Assembly: GCA_040755915.1 (NCBI GenBank)
Contig: JBFLWM010000045.1
Coordinates: 10,636-74,635, forward strand
DNA from: Sulfurivermis sp040755915
GTDB taxonomy: Bacteria; Pseudomonadota; Gammaproteobacteria; Thiohalomonadales; Thiohalomonadaceae
Length of the DNA: 64,000 nt
Direction of reading: 5' to 3'
Positions 61,849 through 64,000 of the stretch are shown here, one piece after another. The translations under genes were made by a program, and so were the position numbers. Position 1 is the stretch's first letter. Each line of letters begins with the position of its first letter. The notes under the pieces are model-generated. The model did no database searches, had not been told where the DNA came from, and saw nothing but the letters and a program-made list of their open reading frames with translations.

Positions 61849-62271
61849 TCAGTCGGTGGCAAAGCCGAACTGGCGGCGCTGCTCGGCCCAGTCCTCCGGG
61901 AAGGTCTGGGTCAGTTTGGCCAGCGAGAGCCCGTTGGGTTCCTCGCCGTTGATCAGGGCTTCGACGATGTCGGGGGCCAGGGTCGTCAGCTTGAGAATGC
62001 GGGCCACATACGAGCCATCGACGTCGAGGGTACGGGCAAGCTCGCTGATGGACCTGATCTGGCCGGATTCGAGGATGTCGGCCCAGGAAAAGGCCCTGCC
62101 CAGCGCCTGGAGGACGGCGGACTGCACCGGTTCCTGCGCTCCGGTGATTTCTCCATCCAGGGCCTGGGGAGCGATGACCGTCTTGCGGCCACGCATGCGC
62201 CGGATCAGCATCGGGATGTGGATCTGCAGGTTGCCGTTGTCCGCAACGGTAATGGTCGGCTTCATTTTCAT
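61849..62271 (-). CDS. ParB-like helix-turn-helix protein of the element
   Basis: A 140-residue basic protein with a KorB/ParB-type helix-turn-helix in the middle (S-I-S-E-L-A-R-T-L-D-V-D, then S-Y-V-A-R-I-L-K-L). The N-terminal half lacks the CTPase box of true ParB. It probably acts as a small regulator or recombination accessory factor. Its ATG at 62271 overlaps the recombinase stop (ATGA); a second ATG lies two codons later. Confidence 0.78.
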   Translation of the reverse strand: MKMKPTITVADNGNLQIHIPMLIRRMRGRKTVIAPQALDGEITGAQEPVQSAVLQALGRAFSWADILESGQIRSISELARTLDVDGSYVARILKLTTLAPDIVEALINGEEPNGLSLAKLTQTFPEDWAEQRRQFGFATD

Positions 62272-63854
62272 CGGCTTGCCCTCCGTTCGGTGACTTCGCA
62301 TGCCAGACCGGCCAGCTCGGCGATGAGCGTTGTCAGCCCGTTGGTGCGCAGCTCCATGTCGATCCCGGTCTCGCGGATCTCGACCTTATCCACCAGGAGG
62401 CGGATGAGCCGGTTTCGCTCCACCGGGAAAAGGTCTTCCCAGAAGCCTTCGACATTCTGGAAGGCCTCCGATACATCCTGTTCCGTGATGCTGTTCCCCC
62501 GGTAGGCTCTGCATCGCTCGCTCACGTGCGTCAGTTGTTTCGAGAGCTCGACCGCCTGGCGGTTGACGGTCGTCAGCATCTCTGCCTTGCCCGGCTGATC
62601 GCTGCCGGGCTTCATCAGTTCGAGTGCCTGCTCCCGCGCCTGCGACAGCTCCATCTCGAGTTGGGCTTTCTGCTTGAACAGCCGCTCCCGCTCCACCTGC
62701 TCGATGTCCCGGGCCGCGAAGTAGGTTTTGGCCACCAGCGTCGGTGTGCGGAACACCGCGCTCAACTGCTCGATCACCGCCTGCTCGATGTCCCCGGCGG
62801 GAATCCGTTTGAGGGGACACCGGCTCAAGGTCCGCTTGCTGTCCTTCTGGCAGATGTAATAGGTGTAGTGGCGGCCGTTCTTGCGGGCGTAGGTCGGTCC
62901 CATCGCGCATCCGCAGTGGCCGCAGCGAATGACGCCTTTCAGTGGGGCGACCATTTTGGTTCTGGCCATGGAAACCTTGACCGGTTTGTTGTCCTCCAGG
63001 ATGGCCTGAACCTTGTCCCAGGTCGCCCGGTCGATGATCCCTTCGTGCTCACCGGGGTAGCTGCGGTCCTTGTGGGCGATCTCGCCGATATAGATCCGGT
63101 TATTGAGCAGCCGGTAGATGTGGGCGGTGTTCCATTCGGAGCCCTCACGCACCTTGCCTTTCTTGGTGGTCCAGGCCTTGGTGCGGTATCCCTGTTCGTT
63201 CAATTCCTGGCCCAGCTTCTTGGCCGAGCCGATCTGGATGAAGCGGCGGAAGATGTACTGCACCGTCCTGGCTTCATCTGGGTTGACCAGCAGCTTCTTG
63301 TTGTCCCTGTCGACGTCGTATCCGAGGATGGGTACGCCGCCGCAGTATTTCCCCCGGCGCTTGGCTGCCGCCACCTTGTCCCGGATGCGTTCGGCGATGA
63401 CCTCCCGCTCGTACTGGGCGAAGGTGATCAGGATACCGAGAAACATTCGGCCGGTGGGATCGGTGGTGCTGAAGTGCTGGGTGACCGAGACGAAGCTGAC
63501 ACCCTTCTCGTTGAAGAGGTCGATCATCTTCATGAAGTCCAGCAGCGAGCGGGACAGCCGGTCGACCTTGTAGACGACGATCACATCGATCTTCCCGGCG
63601 TCGATGTCCGCCAGCAGGCGGCGCAGCCCCGGACGCTCCATGTTCCCGCCCGAGAAACCACCATCGTCATAGCGATCCGGCAGAGCCGTCCAGCCCCGCA
63701 TCCTCTGAGCTTCGATATAGTGTTCCGCCGATTCCCGTTGGGCATCCAACGAGTTGAACTCCTGTTCGAGACCTTCCTCGTGGCTCTTGCGGGTGTAGAT
63801 GGCACAGCGCAGGGTCTTGTTCTTGCCCGGCGCGACATTGCTGTTATCAAGCAT
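62268..63854 (-). CDS. Large serine recombinase (site-specific integrase)
   Basis: 528 residues: an N-terminal resolvase domain with nucleophile Ser24 in Y-T-R-K-S and the D-R-L-S-R-S helix, a recombinase domain (about 160-290), a zinc ribbon beginning R-C-G-H-C-G-C (about 315-350, with a further C-P-L), and a coiled-coil C-terminus (about 380-440). All parts needed for integrase activity appear intact. It is the candidate enzyme for insertion at ssrA. Its ATG lies within the stop region of the DUF2924 gene upstream. Confidence 0.93.
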   Translation of the reverse strand: MLDNSNVAPGKNKTLRCAIYTRKSHEEGLEQEFNSLDAQRESAEHYIEAQRMRGWTALPDRYDDGGFSGGNMERPGLRRLLADIDAGKIDVIVVYKVDRLSRSLLDFMKMIDLFNEKGVSFVSVTQHFSTTDPTGRMFLGILITFAQYEREVIAERIRDKVAAAKRRGKYCGGVPILGYDVDRDNKKLLVNPDEARTVQYIFRRFIQIGSAKKLGQELNEQGYRTKAWTTKKGKVREGSEWNTAHIYRLLNNRIYIGEIAHKDRSYPGEHEGIIDRATWDKVQAILEDNKPVKVSMARTKMVAPLKGVIRCGHCGCAMGPTYARKNGRHYTYYICQKDSKRTLSRCPLKRIPAGDIEQAVIEQLSAVFRTPTLVAKTYFAARDIEQVERERLFKQKAQLEMELSQAREQALELMKPGSDQPGKAEMLTTVNRQAVELSKQLTHVSERCRAYRGNSITEQDVSEAFQNVEGFWEDLFPVERNRLIRLLVDKVEIRETGIDMELRTNGLTTLIAELAGLACEVTERRASR

Positions 63855-64000
63855 CCGAACCTCCCTCGGCTTTTCTGCCGTAAACCTTCTTCAGCCCGAA
63901 AAAGACCTTGCCGTTCCAGCGCGTCCCGGTGATCTCCCTGGCCACCGCGCTGAGCGACCGGAAGGTGCGGCCTTCGAACTCATAGCCATCGGCAAGGACG
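63847..64000 (-). CDS. DUF2924 protein, C-terminal part only (cut by window edge)
   Basis: Fifty residues of the C-terminus are visible, containing R-T-F-R-S-L-S-A-V-A-R-E-I-T-G-T followed by W-N-G and F-F-G-L, a known DUF2924 ending. The stop codon overlaps the recombinase start region. DUF2924 genes usually precede such recombinases in integrated elements; function unknown. Confidence 0.8.
   Translation of the reverse strand, partial: VLADGYEFEGRTFRSLSAVAREITGTRWNGKVFFGLKKVYGRKAEGGSDA

Larger units (their letters stand above)
61430..64000. mobile_element. Left end of an integrated element next to ssrA (runs past the window)
   Basis: Core gene order stops at the 3' end of tmRNA, a classic integration site, and the genes beyond are a serine recombinase, a ParB-like protein and a DUF2924 protein, which travel together in prophage-like and conjugative elements. 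The other end and any attachment-site copy are outside the window. Confidence 0.65.

Overview
The window reads as chromosomal DNA of a GC-rich gammaproteobacterium (my estimate by eye is 60-65% GC). The evidence is a Pseudomonas/Escherichia-like gene order for translation, transcription and chaperone genes, separate nuoC and nuoD, a metY-rimP-nusA-infB-rbfA-truB-rpsO-pnp operon, an hrcA-grpE-dnaK-dnaJ heat-shock cluster, and the lineage marker ratA/rnfH-fur-bamE-recN-nadK. A free-living respiring bacterium near the Chromatiales/Ectothiorhodospiraceae would fit, but I cannot fix the genus. Almost everything up to about 61 kb is core genome, and most genes are on the minus strand.

Layout from left to right. 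1-10 kb holds accessory and metabolic genes: a truncated membrane sensor, a glutamine amidotransferase and a beta-CASP metallo-hydrolase under a TetR regulator with its own palindrome; a haem-binding GGDEF-EAL protein; a redoxin; the methionine salvage genes mtnB-mtnD-mtnC; and a small membrane protein overlapping a STAS protein. 10-18.7 kb is the metY operon. 18.8-33.7 kb is a complete 14-gene complex I operon (nuoA to nuoN) plus a DUF2818 gene, read from one good sigma70 promoter. 34-42 kb is tRNA-Leu, secG, tpiA, glmM and folP, then a divergent two-gene insert (a Gln-rich secreted protein and a PP-loop protein), then ftsH, rlmE and yhbY. 42-50 kb is DUF4149, greA, carB, an inserted GxxExxY gene, carA, dapB and a DsrE-like protein. 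49.7-54.7 kb is the chaperone cluster with CIRCE and sigma32-type sites. 54.8-61.4 kb holds nadK, recN, fur, bamE, an RnfH-family gene, ratA, a sodium-dependent transporter, smpB and ssrA (tmRNA). From 61.4 kb to the end lies the edge of an integrated element with a large serine recombinase, placed beside the 3' end of ssrA.

The most noteworthy structures are: (1) a GxxExxY gene flanked by near-perfect 32-bp inverted repeats, each built of three 10-bp units, that has landed exactly between carA and carB and supplies carA's stop codon; (2) an intrinsic-terminator-like hairpin whose U-tract abuts the rimP ribosome binding site, with a perfect 27-nt palindrome upstream; (3) sigma32-like promoters in front of hrcA, grpE and dnaK, with CIRCE only at hrcA; (4) perfect TATAAT boxes exactly 8 nt upstream of the folP and smpB start codons, suggesting leaderless mRNAs; (5) the Gln-rich/PP-loop pair that breaks the usual ftsH-folP linkage; and (6) the recombinase element at ssrA. 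Start codons were re-chosen in many genes, including several GTG and TTG starts.
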